The notes under the pieces were generated by a model. The model did not search any database, was not told the origin of the DNA, and saw only the letters and a program-made list of their open reading frames with translations. Below are positions 25,415 to 33,872 of a stretch of DNA of 64,000 nt, one piece after another (position 1 is the first letter of the stretch; every line of letters begins with the position of its first letter). Origin of the DNA: Chlamydiota bacterium (GTDB lineage: Bacteria > Auribacterota > Tritonobacteria > UBA1439); the NCBI GenBank assembly GCA_012729785.1, contig JAAYCL010000011.1, positions 3,987 to 67,986 of the forward strand, written 5' to 3'. The position numbers were made by a program, and so were the translations under genes.

Positions 25415-26998
25415 ATGGACACGCGCAGGATGACGAGCGCCGCCCTCCTCGCCGCCTTCTGTTGCGGCACGCTGCTCCCCGCCGTCGCGTTCAGGGGGCT
25501 GGCGGGGATGGAGTTCAGGACCGCCCTCTTCGTGCGCGAACTGCTCCGGCACGGCCCCTCCCTCATCCCCCGCCTCGACGGCGCCCCGTACTTCGACTAC
25601 CCGCCCCTCTACTTCCTCGTCGCCGCCTTCTCCTCCCGGCTCCTGGGCGCGATCAGCCCGCTCTCCCTCGCCCTCCCCTCGATGCTCGCCGCGGCGGGGA
25701 CCGCCGTCCTCGTCCTCCTGATGGGGGGCGGACGGCGGGCGAACGAAGGCCTGGCGGCGGGGGCCGCGCTGGCGGTCACGCCGTTGCTCCTGGTCTGCGC
25801 GTCGCAGGCGAACGTCGATGCGATGCTCGTCTTCTTCATCACCCTCGCCCTCGCGGGCTGCCGGCGGCGCGTCCTCTCCGGCGGGCGCGGTGCGCTTTTC
25901 GTCGCCTGTCTCGGCCTCGCCGGGGCGCTGTGCACCAAGGGACCGATCGGGGCGGCGATCCCGCTCTGCGCCGCGGCGGCGTGGCTCGTCGCGCGAAGAA
26001 GGTTCCGCCTCCTCGCGGGTCTTTTCGTCCCGCTCGGCATCTTCCTCGCCGCCCTTGCCGCCGCCGTCGCCGCGGCGGTGTGCGCCCTCGAGGGGCGGGA
26101 GGCGCTCGCCGGGATTTTGAACGCCCAGCTTTTCGACCGCGTCAGCGACGAGGCGAACCAGTCCCGCCTCTACTACCTCGGGGTCTTTTTCGGCGCCTTC
26201 GCCCCCTGGTCGCTCCTCGCGACGGGCCGCCTCTTCAGGCGCCTCGACCCCGCCCGCGCGGACCTGGACTCGTTCTGCGCCTCGTGGTTCCTCTCGACGC
26301 TCCTCCTCCTCTCCCTGGCGAGCATCAAGCACTCGCGCTACCTGCTCCCCGCCGCCCCGCCGGTCGCCCTCCTCGCCGCATCCCTCTGGGGCGATCTGTG
26401 CGCGCCCGGCGGGCCGCCGCGCGCGGCGGCGGCGGTGCGCCTCGTCCGGCGCTGCTGCCTCGTCCTCCTCGCCTCGGGCGCGGCGTTCGGCGCCCTCGGC
26501 CCTCTCCTGCTCCCCTTCGCCTCCCCCATCCTCTGGGCGGTCGTCCCGGCCGCGTGCCTCGCCCCGCTGCTCGCCCCCCCGCTGCGCCGCGGGGACGGCG
26601 CCTACGGCGTCTTCCTCCTCGCCGCCTGGACGATGGCGGCCGGCTTCGCCGCCTACTGTCAGTTCGACACGCCGCGGATGGTCGCGAAGGAGGAGGCCCG
26701 CACGCTCGTCCGGGAGATCGAGCGCGCGGCCGACGGGGACCGGATCGTCTTCTACCGCCTCGGGAAAGACACCGACGGCCTGAAGTTCCTCTACTGGCGG
26801 GAGAAAGACAACCCGCTTGCGTTCGCGGACTCCCTCCCCGGCCTGGCCGAGATTCTCGACGAAGGCCCGCCCTCCCTCCTCGTCGTCCGCAACCGCGACC
26901 GCGAAACGGTCGAGGGCGCCTTCGGGCCGCGTCTGCGCATCCTCGTCGAGGGACGGCTCGGCAAACGGCGGTGCGCGGTCTTCAGAACGGCGCAATAA
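25415..26998 (+). CDS. ArnT/PMT-like membrane glycosyltransferase
   Basis: 527 residues with about 12 hydrophobic segments. The first periplasmic loop carries FDYPPLYF after a GAP segment, the hallmark of ArnT-like lipid-sugar transferases (GT83), and an acidic residue in MEFRTALFVRE fits the PMT fold. Family members move sugars such as aminoarabinose from polyprenyl phosphate to lipid A or proteins. The C-terminal part (about 430-527) is soluble. ATG 25415 has AAGGAG. No lipid A genes are beside it; the downstream gene is adenosine deaminase, so the acceptor is unknown. Confidence 0.87.
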   Translation: MDTRRMTSAALLAAFCCGTLLPAVAFRGLAGMEFRTALFVRELLRHGPSLIPRLDGAPYFDYPPLYFLVAAFSSRLLGAISPLSLALPSMLAAAGTAVLVLLMGGGRRANEGLAAGAALAVTPLLLVCASQANVDAMLVFFITLALAGCRRRVLSGGRGALFVACLGLAGALCTKGPIGAAIPLCAAAAWLVARRRFRLLAGLFVPLGIFLAALAAAVAAAVCALEGREALAGILNAQLFDRVSDEANQSRLYYLGVFFGAFAPWSLLATGRLFRRLDPARADLDSFCASWFLSTLLLLSLASIKHSRYLLPAAPPVALLAASLWGDLCAPGGPPRAAAAVRLVRRCCLVLLASGAAFGALGPLLLPFASPILWAVVPAACLAPLLAPPLRRGDGAYGVFLLAAWTMAAGFAAYCQFDTPRMVAKEEARTLVREIERAADGDRIVFYRLGKDTDGLKFLYWREKDNPLAFADSLPGLAEILDEGPPSLLVVRNRDRETVEGAFGPRLRILVEGRLGKRRCAVFRTAQ

Positions 26999-27051
26999 GC
27001 TGTGGCGCGCGCCGGACGGCTCGGGTATACTTTCGCAAACCGGGGTTGCCG

Positions 27052-28131
27052 ATGAGACCGACTCCCGAGATCATCAAGAAACTCCCCAAGGTGCTGCTGC
27101 ACGACCATCTCGACGGCGGCCTGCGCGTCTCCACCATCATCGACCTGGCGCGCAAGGAGCGGTTCCCGCTCCCCTCCGAGGACCCGCAGGAGCTCCTCGC
27201 CTGGTTCCACCGCGGCGCCAACGCGGGCGACCTGCGCCTCTACCTCGAGACGTTCAAGGTCATCTACGCGGCGCTCCAGACCGGGGAGGCGCTCGAACGC
27301 GTCGCCTACGAGTCGCTCCTCGACCTCCACGCGGATAACGTCGTCTACGCGGAGCTGCGCTTCGCCCCGTTCTTCCACACCGCCAAAGGGCTCACGCACG
27401 ATGAGGTGATGGAGGCGGTCCTCCGCGGCCTGCGCCGCGCGGAGGGGGAGACGGGGACGCGCTTCGGCCTCATCGTCTGCTCGATGCGCGGCAGCCAATG
27501 GGCGATGCCGATGGCCGAGCTCGCGGTCGCGTACCGGGATAAGGGCGCGGTGGCGTTCGACCTCGCGGGGGACGAGGCGGGCAACCCGGCGAAGAAGGAC
27601 CAGGCGGCGTTCGACTTCTGCCTCCGCAATAACTTTAACATCACCATCCACGCCGGGGAGGCGTTCGGCGCGAAGTCGATCTGGCAGGCGCTCCAGTACT
27701 GCGGGGCGCACCGGATCGGGCACGGCACGCGTCTCGTGGAGGATTTCACCGTCGAGGAGGGGAAGGCGGTGCGGCTGGGGACGCTCGCCCAGTATATCCT
27801 CGACAAGCGCATCCCGCTGGAGTGCTGCCTGAGCAGCAACATCCAGACCGGCGCCGCCGAGAGCTTCGAGACGCACCCGTTCCGGCTCTTCTACGAGAAC
27901 CGGTTCCGCGTGACCCTGAACACCGACAACCGGCTGATGAGCGATACCTCGATGAGCAAGGAGCTGGGGATCGCGGCGCGCGTCTACGGGCTCACCCTCC
28001 GCGACCTCGAGGTGTTGACGCTGAACGCGATGAAGAGCGCCTTCATCCACTACCGCGAGCGCTGCGACATCATCTACCGGTCGATCAAGCCCGCCTTTGC
28101 GCGCCTCGACGACACGGAACGCGGCGGCTGA
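27052..28131 (+). CDS. add: Adenosine deaminase
   Basis: 359 residues. Zinc ligands HDH (His17, His19), IHAGEA, HRIGHG and NTDNRLM match the adenosine/AMP deaminase fold; DLAGDE and SSNIQT are also family motifs. It converts adenosine to inosine in purine salvage. A TATACT box is at 27026-27031, 20 bases before the ATG at 27052, so the leader is short. The last 47 bases overlap the end of the converging glycosylase gene. The protein is slightly longer than the usual 330-345 residues. Confidence 0.92.
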   Translation: MRPTPEIIKKLPKVLLHDHLDGGLRVSTIIDLARKERFPLPSEDPQELLAWFHRGANAGDLRLYLETFKVIYAALQTGEALERVAYESLLDLHADNVVYAELRFAPFFHTAKGLTHDEVMEAVLRGLRRAEGETGTRFGLIVCSMRGSQWAMPMAELAVAYRDKGAVAFDLAGDEAGNPAKKDQAAFDFCLRNNFNITIHAGEAFGAKSIWQALQYCGAHRIGHGTRLVEDFTVEEGKAVRLGTLAQYILDKRIPLECCLSSNIQTGAAESFETHPFRLFYENRFRVTLNTDNRLMSDTSMSKELGIAARVYGLTLRDLEVLTLNAMKSAFIHYRERCDIIYRSIKPAFARLDDTERGG

Positions 28132-28867
28132 GCGCCCGGTTCCCGTCCTCCCCGCTCTTCTGCGCCCCCCCGGCCCCTCCCCGTCTCTTCGGCGGCGCTG
28201 CGGCCCCCTCCCCCGCCGCGCCCCGGTGTTGCCACAGCGGGCACCCTCCGCACCGCGGCGTCTTCCGGCAGAACTCCTTGCCGACGCGGACGAAGAGGGC
28301 GTGGAACTCGTTGTAGAGGGCGCGGCGTCGCGGGATCCGCGCGGCGATGAGCCGCTGGAGATCCCCGTAGCGCGCCCGGGGCGCGGCGATCCCGTGCCGG
28401 GAGAGGACGCGCGCGGTGTAGGCGTCCACCACGAAGACCGGCCTGTCGAAGGCGTAGAGCAGGATGCTGTCCGCGGTCTCGGGGCCGATGCCGCGCACCG
28501 CGAGGAGTTGTTCGCGGAGCGCCGCAGTCGGCTCCCTCCCCATCCTCGCGAGGCTCCCGCCGTAGCCGCGCGCGAGGAAGCGGCTGAACGCCTTGAGGGC
28601 GGCCGCCTTCTGGTTGAAGTAGCCGGACGGCCTGACGAGGCGGGCGAGGCGCGCGCGGGGGATCCCGGCGAGCCCCCGGACCGAGAGGAGGCGCGCCTCC
28701 TTGAGGGCGGCGACGGCGCGCTCGACGTTCCTCCAGGCGGTGTTCTGCGTGAGGATGGCCCCGACGATCACCTCGAGCGGCGTCTCCCCGGGCCACCAGC
28801 CCTGAGGCCCGAAGCGGCGACGCAGCGCCCGATAGATCCAAAGGAGCTCCCCGTGCCGCCCCCTCAC
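28085..28867 (-). CDS. Endonuclease III-like HhH DNA glycosylase (COG2231 type)
   Basis: 260 residues. Helix-hairpin-helix motif LLAVRGIGPETADSI and the catalytic Asp in VVDAYTARV are clear. The Lys of bifunctional EndoIII is replaced by Glu (GIGPE), so it is probably a monofunctional glycosylase of the COG2231 group. Only three of the four usual Fe-S cysteines remain (CRKTPRCGGC, then PLWQH). A low-complexity basic tail of about 45 residues follows. The start is GTG 28867, overlapping the stop of era (GTGA). It overlaps the adenosine deaminase end by 47 bases. Confidence 0.82.
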   Translation of the reverse strand: MRGRHGELLWIYRALRRRFGPQGWWPGETPLEVIVGAILTQNTAWRNVERAVAALKEARLLSVRGLAGIPRARLARLVRPSGYFNQKAAALKAFSRFLARGYGGSLARMGREPTAALREQLLAVRGIGPETADSILLYAFDRPVFVVDAYTARVLSRHGIAAPRARYGDLQRLIAARIPRRRALYNEFHALFVRVGKEFCRKTPRCGGCPLWQHRGAAGEGAAAPPKRRGGAGGAQKSGEDGNRALSRRVPCRRGAQRRA

Positions 28868-29742
28868 TGCACGTACCCGAGCTTCCTGAGGAGCTCCTCG
28901 TCCCTCTTCCAATCCTTGACGACCCTCACCCGCAGGTCGAGGAAGACCCGCCGGCCGAGGAACTCCTCGATGTCGCGGCGCGCGGCGGTGCCGATCCGCT
29001 TGATCATCGCCCCGCCCCTGCCGACGAGCATCCCCTTGTGCGACTCCCGCTCCGCGACGATCGTGGCGGTGACGACGGTCACGCCGTCCTCCCGGTCCTT
29101 CATCCCCTCCATCCGCACGGCGGTGCCGTAGGGGACCTCCTGGTGGAGGAAGCTGAAGACCTTCTCCCGTATCATCTCGCCCACCGCGAATCGGGTCGGC
29201 TGGTCGGAGAGGAAATCGTCGGGGAACAGCTTCTCCCCCTCGGGAAGGAGTTCGATCGCGGCGCGGAGAAGACGCTCCACCCCGTCCCCGGTGCGCGCGG
29301 AGAGCGGGATGATCTCCCTGAACGGCAGCAGGCCGCGGTACGATTCGATCACGGGGAGGAGCGCCTCCTTCCGCACCGTGTCGGTCTTGTTGATGAGGAG
29401 GAAGAGGGGCGACCGGCACCCCCGCAGGAGGGAGAGCGACGCGCAGTCGGCGTCCGCGGCGGCCGCCGGTTCAACCATCAGACAGGCGAGGTCGGCGTCG
29501 CCCGAGGAGCGCTGGGCGCACCGAACCATGTACCGGCCCAGCGGGTCGCGGGGGACGTGGAGGCCGGGGGTGTCGAGAAACACGATCTGGGCGTCGGGGC
29601 GGGTCAAGATCCCGCGGATCGCGTCGCGCGTGGTCTGCGGCTTCGGCGTGACGATGGCGAGCTTCTGCCCGACGAGGCGATTCAACAGCGTGGACTTCCC
29701 GACGTTGGGTCGTCCGATGAGGGCCACGAATCCGAACTTCAT
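28864..29742 (-). CDS. era: GTPase Era
   Basis: 292 residues. GTPase motifs: GRPNVGKS (10-17, G1), DTPG, NKTD and LSART. The C-terminal KH domain reads GMLVGRGGAMIKRIG. Era binds 16S rRNA near the 3' end during 30S assembly and is essential. ATG 29742 is preceded by GGCAGGAACG. It is upstream of and coupled to the glycosylase gene. No rnc or recO neighbours were seen. Confidence 0.97.
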   Translation of the reverse strand: MKFGFVALIGRPNVGKSTLLNRLVGQKLAIVTPKPQTTRDAIRGILTRPDAQIVFLDTPGLHVPRDPLGRYMVRCAQRSSGDADLACLMVEPAAAADADCASLSLLRGCRSPLFLLINKTDTVRKEALLPVIESYRGLLPFREIIPLSARTGDGVERLLRAAIELLPEGEKLFPDDFLSDQPTRFAVGEMIREKVFSFLHQEVPYGTAVRMEGMKDREDGVTVVTATIVAERESHKGMLVGRGGAMIKRIGTAARRDIEEFLGRRVFLDLRVRVVKDWKRDEELLRKLGYVQ

Positions 29743-29775
29743 CGTTCCTGCCGCCGCGGTTTGAATAGCTCTTGT

Positions 29776-29868
29776 GCCGTCGATCCGCGCCGATGCACAC
29801 GAATCCGCGCGGACACCCCCGACAGACGCTTCATGTGTGAAGATCCGCGGCTATCCGCGGCGAAGAAC
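29776..29868. repeat. Intergenic ATCCGCGG-type repeat
   Basis: Several short units related to GATCCGCG, GAATCCGCG and ATCCGCGG fill the gap between era and the TrmJ-type gene. Similar sequences lie at 11547-11568 and 42570-42672. The unit resembles an interspersed repeat seen in many environmental genomes (ATCCGTGTTCATCC-like). No coding function. Confidence 0.5.
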
Positions 29869-29888
29869 CTGTCCGGGCAGACCCGCGG

Positions 29889-30629
29889 CTACCGCTCCTT
29901 CTCGGAGCCGAGGTGCTTCTCCACCTGCTGGCAGATGCCGTGGAGCGCGCGCCACTCGTCGTCCGCGATCCCGCTGCGTCCGAAGATCCTCCGGAGCGTC
30001 CGCATCACGCTCTCCAACACCTGCCGGTCCCCCTCGGTGCCGTAGCCGAGCGCCGCCAGCGTCGCCTCGATCCGCGCGTAGAGGTGCAGGAGACGCTCCT
30101 GGGAGACGAGCTCCGGCGGCTGCTCGGCCTGCTCCGACGCGCCGTACGAGAAGAGCTCGTGGAGGACGACCATCACCGCCTGGGCGACGTTCAGGGAGGC
30201 CATCGCACGGGCGGCCCGGATGCTCACCGCGCACTGGCAGAAGGCGAGCTCCTCGTTGCTCAGCCCCTTGTCCTCGCGCCCGAACAGGATGGCGACCCTG
30301 TTCCGCCTCGTCGCGGCGGCGATGCGGGGAAGGGCCTTCCGCAGATCCGTCACCGGCCTGCGCCCGCGCCCCTTCCGGCGCGTCGCCCCCACGACGAACC
30401 CGTACTCCCCGAGCGCCTCCCCGATCGTCGCATGGGAGCGCGCGCGCTGCACGATATCGAACGAGGCCCAGGCGAGCTTCCGCACCTCCGGGACGTCGAG
30501 GGGGGGCGGATCGACAAGCACGAGGTCGTCCACCCCGCAGTTCTTCATCGCGCGGGCCGCCGAACCGATATTGCCGGCGTTCCGGATCCCCACGAGGACC
30601 ACGGAGACATTGCGCATCAGGGCGTTCAT
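29889..30629 (-). CDS. TrmJ/LasT-type SpoU tRNA methyltransferase
   Basis: 246 residues. SPOUT-fold RNA methylase with the SpoU motifs NAGNIGSAARAMK (near the N-terminus), FGREDKGLSNEEL and SLNVAQAV. TrmJ methylates 2'-O of residue 32 in certain tRNAs, using SAM in a trefoil knot. The C-terminal helical extension is also typical. ATG 30629 has GGGAGGGG nine bases upstream; ATG 30614 is a second choice. Confidence 0.92.
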   Translation of the reverse strand: MNALMRNVSVVLVGIRNAGNIGSAARAMKNCGVDDLVLVDPPPLDVPEVRKLAWASFDIVQRARSHATIGEALGEYGFVVGATRRKGRGRRPVTDLRKALPRIAAATRRNRVAILFGREDKGLSNEELAFCQCAVSIRAARAMASLNVAQAVMVVLHELFSYGASEQAEQPPELVSQERLLHLYARIEATLAALGYGTEGDRQVLESVMRTLRRIFGRSGIADDEWRALHGICQQVEKHLGSEKER

Positions 30630-30699
30630 ACGGTGTGCCCCTCCCGCGGGCAGACGGCTCCTCCGGGATCGTCCGCGTTCGGGACCGGGGCGCGGGGAG

Positions 30700-30864
30700 T
30701 CAGGACTTCTTCGCCGTCACCGCGAAGAACGGCGCAAACCGCTGGCGGGCCTGCCGTGAGCCGCAGCGCGGACACGCGGGCTTCCTCCTGCCGTGCTCCG
30801 TGATCGCCATCGCAATACTGAACATCCGGCGGCACTTCCCGCACACATACTCGTAGGTCGGCAT
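30700..30864 (-). CDS. FmdB-family zinc ribbon protein
   Basis: 54 residues. Begins MPTYEYVC and has the paired knuckles CGKC and CPRC of the FmdB/CxxC regulatory family, followed by a Gln/Arg-rich turn. These small proteins are thought to regulate transcription, as in formamide/amide use in Methylophilus, but roles are mostly unproven. ATG 30864 has GGGAGG about 10 bases upstream. The frame is also open upstream without a good start. Confidence 0.85.
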   Translation of the reverse strand: MPTYEYVCGKCRRMFSIAMAITEHGRRKPACPRCGSRQARQRFAPFFAVTAKKS

Positions 30865-30916
30865 CGTCGGATCCCTCCCTTCCTCCGCGCGTGGCGACGG
30901 CCGCGACATACCGGCC

Positions 30917-31363
30917 TCACCCGAACAGCGACATCTCGAACTCCCATCCCTCGTAGGTCTTCAGAAGCTCCTCGAGCTCGTCCATGGAGATGAACGTCCC
31001 GTCCACGAGCAGCCCCACGCGCTCCGTCTCCGGGTCGAAGGCGATGGAACCGCGCATCAGGTCGTGCGTGAGGGCGAGCTTCTTCGACGAAACGTCGAGG
31101 TACTTCACCGCGAGCCCCGTCTTGATCTTGTGCCTGAGCGGCGCCAGCGCCTCGGCGGGGCTGGAGGTGGAGAACTCCTTGAAGTAGTACCCGTGCGGGC
31201 CGTCGACCTGTTCCGTCGCCGTCAGCACCCACCCGAGATCGGTCTGCTCGGACTCCAGCTTGAAGACGCGCCGCACCCCGGCGCAATCCCGGTACTCCTC
31301 GATGAGCGGGAACAGGATCGGATGCCCCGCGAAGCCGCCCTTTTCGGGCCTGTTGTCGATCAT
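30917..31363 (-). CDS. Conserved hypothetical cytosolic protein
   Basis: 148 residues. Acidic and without a signal peptide: YRDCAGVRRVF, GPHGYYFKEF and FDPETERVGLLVDGT look like a compact mixed fold. I do not recognise a named family. ATG 31363 has GGAGGAAGGGG. It sits between FmdB and the nnrED gene on the same strand, so it could be part of one transcript from pdxJ downward. Confidence 0.7.
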   Translation of the reverse strand: MIDNRPEKGGFAGHPILFPLIEEYRDCAGVRRVFKLESEQTDLGWVLTATEQVDGPHGYYFKEFSTSSPAEALAPLRHKIKTGLAVKYLDVSSKKLALTHDLMRGSIAFDPETERVGLLVDGTFISMDELEELLKTYEGWEFEMSLFG

Positions 31364-31411
31364 CGATTCCCCTTCCTCCCTTCGCGCCCCCTGCGGCGCG
31401 GCGGTCCCATC

Positions 31412-32974
31412 TCACCAGTCCCCGCGCACCAGCGCCTCGACGGCAGCGGGGAGGCGTTCGACGATGTCGGAGGCGGTCATCCCTCGTTCGCCCAGGCGCA
31501 TCGCGGCGCGGTCCCCCGCGTCGCCGTGGACGAAGACCGCCGCGCGCGCCGCGTCCCGCTGGTCCATCTGCTGCCCCAGGAACGAGGCGATGACGCCCGA
31601 GAGCACGTCGCCGCTCCCTGCGGTGGCCATCCCGGGGTTGCCGCTGGCGTTGATCGAAACGCCGCCGCCGGGCGAAACGACGAGCGTCTGCATCCCCTTC
31701 AGCACGACGACCGCGCCGTGCAGGCGGGCGAATCCCTCCGCGGCGCCGCGACGATCCCGGAGCACACCGGCGGCATCCCCCCCCGCGAGGCGCGCCATCT
31801 CGCCCGGGTGCGGGGTGAGGACGAGGGGGGCCTGCGCCCCCTTGAGGATCGACGGGTCTCCGGCGAGCGCGTACAGGCCGTCGGCATCGACGACCGTCGG
31901 GACGCGGAGCGCGGCGATCAGCGCCCGCACCATCGCAACGGTCTCCGGCCGCCGCCCGAGGCCGGGGCCGATCACCGCGGCGTCGAACCGATCGGCCGCG
32001 CGCAGGATCTCCTCACCGGCTTCGCCCCCCAGCGCCCCCTCGCGCGTCTCGGGGAGCGGGAGCGTCATCGCCTCGGTCAGCTTCGCGGCCAGCACGGGGT
32101 TCAACGAGCGCGCCGCCGCGACGGTGACCAGCCCCGCCCCGGAGCGCAAGGCGGCGGAGGCGGCGAGGCAGGCCGCCCCGGTCATCCCCGGGGACCCGGC
32201 CACGACGAGCACGTGCCCGAAATCGCCCTTGTGCGCGAGACGCGGGCGGGGAGGGAAGAGGGACTGCAGGTCCGCCTCGACGACGAGGTCGCCCGCGCCC
32301 TCGACCGCCTCGACGAGGTCCGGGGGCAGCCCGATGTCGGCGACCCGTATCCTCCCGCAGTGCGCGGGGCCGTCCCCGGAGACCATCCCCGTCTTCGGGA
32401 GGCCCATCGCGACCGTCGCCGCGGCGCGGACGGCGATCCCGCGGACCGCGCCGGTCGTCGCGTCGAGGCCCGACGGCACGTCGATGGCCAGCACCGGCGA
32501 GCGGAGCTCCCGGATGAACCCGATCGCCGCCGCCGCCTGCCCCGAGACCTCCCCGGCGGCGCCGGTCCCGAGGATCCCGTCGACGGCGAGGCCGTACGAC
32601 GCGGCGTCCTCACGGAAGGCGGCGAGCTCCGCGGGGGTCTCGACGGACGTCGTCTCGCCCCCCTCCGCCTCGTACCGCCGCAGATTCTCGATCGCGTCGC
32701 GCGCGATGTCGCCGCGGTGCGCGAAGAGGAGCATCCGTACCGCGATCCCCTCCGCCCGGAGGCGCCGGGCGGCCACGAACGCGTCGCCGCCGTTGTTCCC
32801 CTTCCCCGCGCACAGGAGGACGCGCGGACGCAGCCGCCCCTCGCGGATCATCGCGGCGGCGCAGCGCGCGACGGCGGCCCCGGCCCGCTCCATCAGGTCC
32901 AGGCCGGGGATCCCGCGTCCCACGATGGCGGCGCGATCGAGTTCCCGCATCTGCGCCGCGGTGACGAGTTTCAT
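31412..32974 (-). CDS. nnrED: Bifunctional NAD(P)H-hydrate epimerase/dehydratase (NnrE-NnrD)
   Basis: 520 residues from ATG 32974. The N-terminal epimerase (YjeF_N) shows MRELDRAA, GKGNNGGDAF and DVPSGLDATTG; the C-terminal ADP-dependent dehydratase (YjeF_C) shows VVAGSPGMTG, LTPHPGEMARL and AGSGDVLSG. The enzyme repairs hydrated NADH. A slightly longer frame reaches 33019, but the usual family start KLVTAAQM supports 32974. It follows pdxJ by 53 bases. Confidence 0.95.
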   Translation of the reverse strand: MKLVTAAQMRELDRAAIVGRGIPGLDLMERAGAAVARCAAAMIREGRLRPRVLLCAGKGNNGGDAFVAARRLRAEGIAVRMLLFAHRGDIARDAIENLRRYEAEGGETTSVETPAELAAFREDAASYGLAVDGILGTGAAGEVSGQAAAAIGFIRELRSPVLAIDVPSGLDATTGAVRGIAVRAAATVAMGLPKTGMVSGDGPAHCGRIRVADIGLPPDLVEAVEGAGDLVVEADLQSLFPPRPRLAHKGDFGHVLVVAGSPGMTGAACLAASAALRSGAGLVTVAAARSLNPVLAAKLTEAMTLPLPETREGALGGEAGEEILRAADRFDAAVIGPGLGRRPETVAMVRALIAALRVPTVVDADGLYALAGDPSILKGAQAPLVLTPHPGEMARLAGGDAAGVLRDRRGAAEGFARLHGAVVVLKGMQTLVVSPGGGVSINASGNPGMATAGSGDVLSGVIASFLGQQMDQRDAARAAVFVHGDAGDRAAMRLGERGMTASDIVERLPAAVEALVRGDW

Positions 32975-33027
32975 ATGGGCCTGCTCCCGCCGGGGCGGCG
33001 CGGAGTCGTTTCGACTCACCGGACCGG

Positions 33028-33792
33028 TCAGATTCGTTTGACACGTCCCTGCGACGATCCGAACGGCTCCTCCGGCCCGAGGCGGATCAGTTCCTTCATC
33101 TCGCGCACGGCGCGCTCGAGACCGACGAGCACCGCGCGGGAGATGATGCTGTGGCCGATGTTCAGCTCCTCGAGCCCCGGCAACGCGAGCGCGGACCGCA
33201 CGTTCCAGTAGGTCAGCCCGTGCCCGGCGTTGACCCGCAGCCCCTCGCGCAGCGCCATCGCCGCCCCCGCGGCGAGCGTCTCGAGCTCGCGGCGCCGCGC
33301 CTCCTCCCCCCGCGCGTCGGCGTAGCGCCCGGTGTGGAGCTCCACATACTGCGCGCCGGAGCGGGCCGCCGCCCGCACCTGTTCCTCACTCGGGTCGATG
33401 AAGAGGCTCACGATCACGCCGGCGCCGCGGAGGCGCTTCACCGTTTCCGCGACCCGGGGGAGGTTGCCGGCCACGTCGAGCCCCCCCTCCGTGGTGACCT
33501 CCTCGCGCCGCTCGGGGACCAGGCAGGCGTGGTCGGGCCTCAGCCGCTCCGCGAACGCCACGATCTCCTCCGCGACCGCCATCTCGAGGTTCAGGCGCGT
33601 CCGGACGGTCTTCCGCAGGATCTCCACGTCCCGGTCCTGCATGTGTCGCCGGTCCTCACGCAGGTGCACCGTGATCCCGTCCGCGCCCGCCAGCTCGCAG
33701 AGCGCCGCCGCCGCGACCGGGTCGGGCTCCACCGTCCGCCGGGCCTGCCGCACCGTGGCGACGTGGTCGATATTGACGCCGAGCCGCACCAT
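33028..33792 (-). CDS. pdxJ: Pyridoxine 5'-phosphate synthase PdxJ
   Basis: 254 residues. Typical start [15 protein letters not shown], then [21 protein letters not shown] and HTGRYAD. PdxJ condenses 1-deoxyxylulose 5-phosphate with 3-amino-2-oxopropyl phosphate to give pyridoxine 5'-phosphate. The last about 10 residues are basic and extra. ATG 33792 has GGAGGGG. It is divergent from the NSS transporter and its promoter shares sequence with it. Confidence 0.97.
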   Translation of the reverse strand: MVRLGVNIDHVATVRQARRTVEPDPVAAAALCELAGADGITVHLREDRRHMQDRDVEILRKTVRTRLNLEMAVAEEIVAFAERLRPDHACLVPERREEVTTEGGLDVAGNLPRVAETVKRLRGAGVIVSLFIDPSEEQVRAAARSGAQYVELHTGRYADARGEEARRRELETLAAGAAMALREGLRVNAGHGLTYWNVRSALALPGLEELNIGHSIISRAVLVGLERAVREMKELIRLGPEEPFGSSQGRVKRI

Positions 33793-33811
33793 CTTTCCCC
33801 TCCTGCCCGGT

Positions 33812-33865
33812 ACTGTAGCATACCGCGGCGCGGGGTTGCAACCGCGCCGCCCTGTGCGCTATACT
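33812..33865. promoter_or_regulatory. Divergent promoters sharing one palindromic -35 (TTGCAA)
   Basis: TTGCAA (33836-33841) reads the same on both strands. On the plus strand an 18-base spacer leads to TATACT (33860-33865) before the NSS transporter. On the minus strand an 18-base spacer leads to TACAGT (33817-33812) before pdxJ. Each start codon is within about 20 bases of its -10. Confidence 0.55.
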
Positions 33866-33872
33866 GCCGCCT

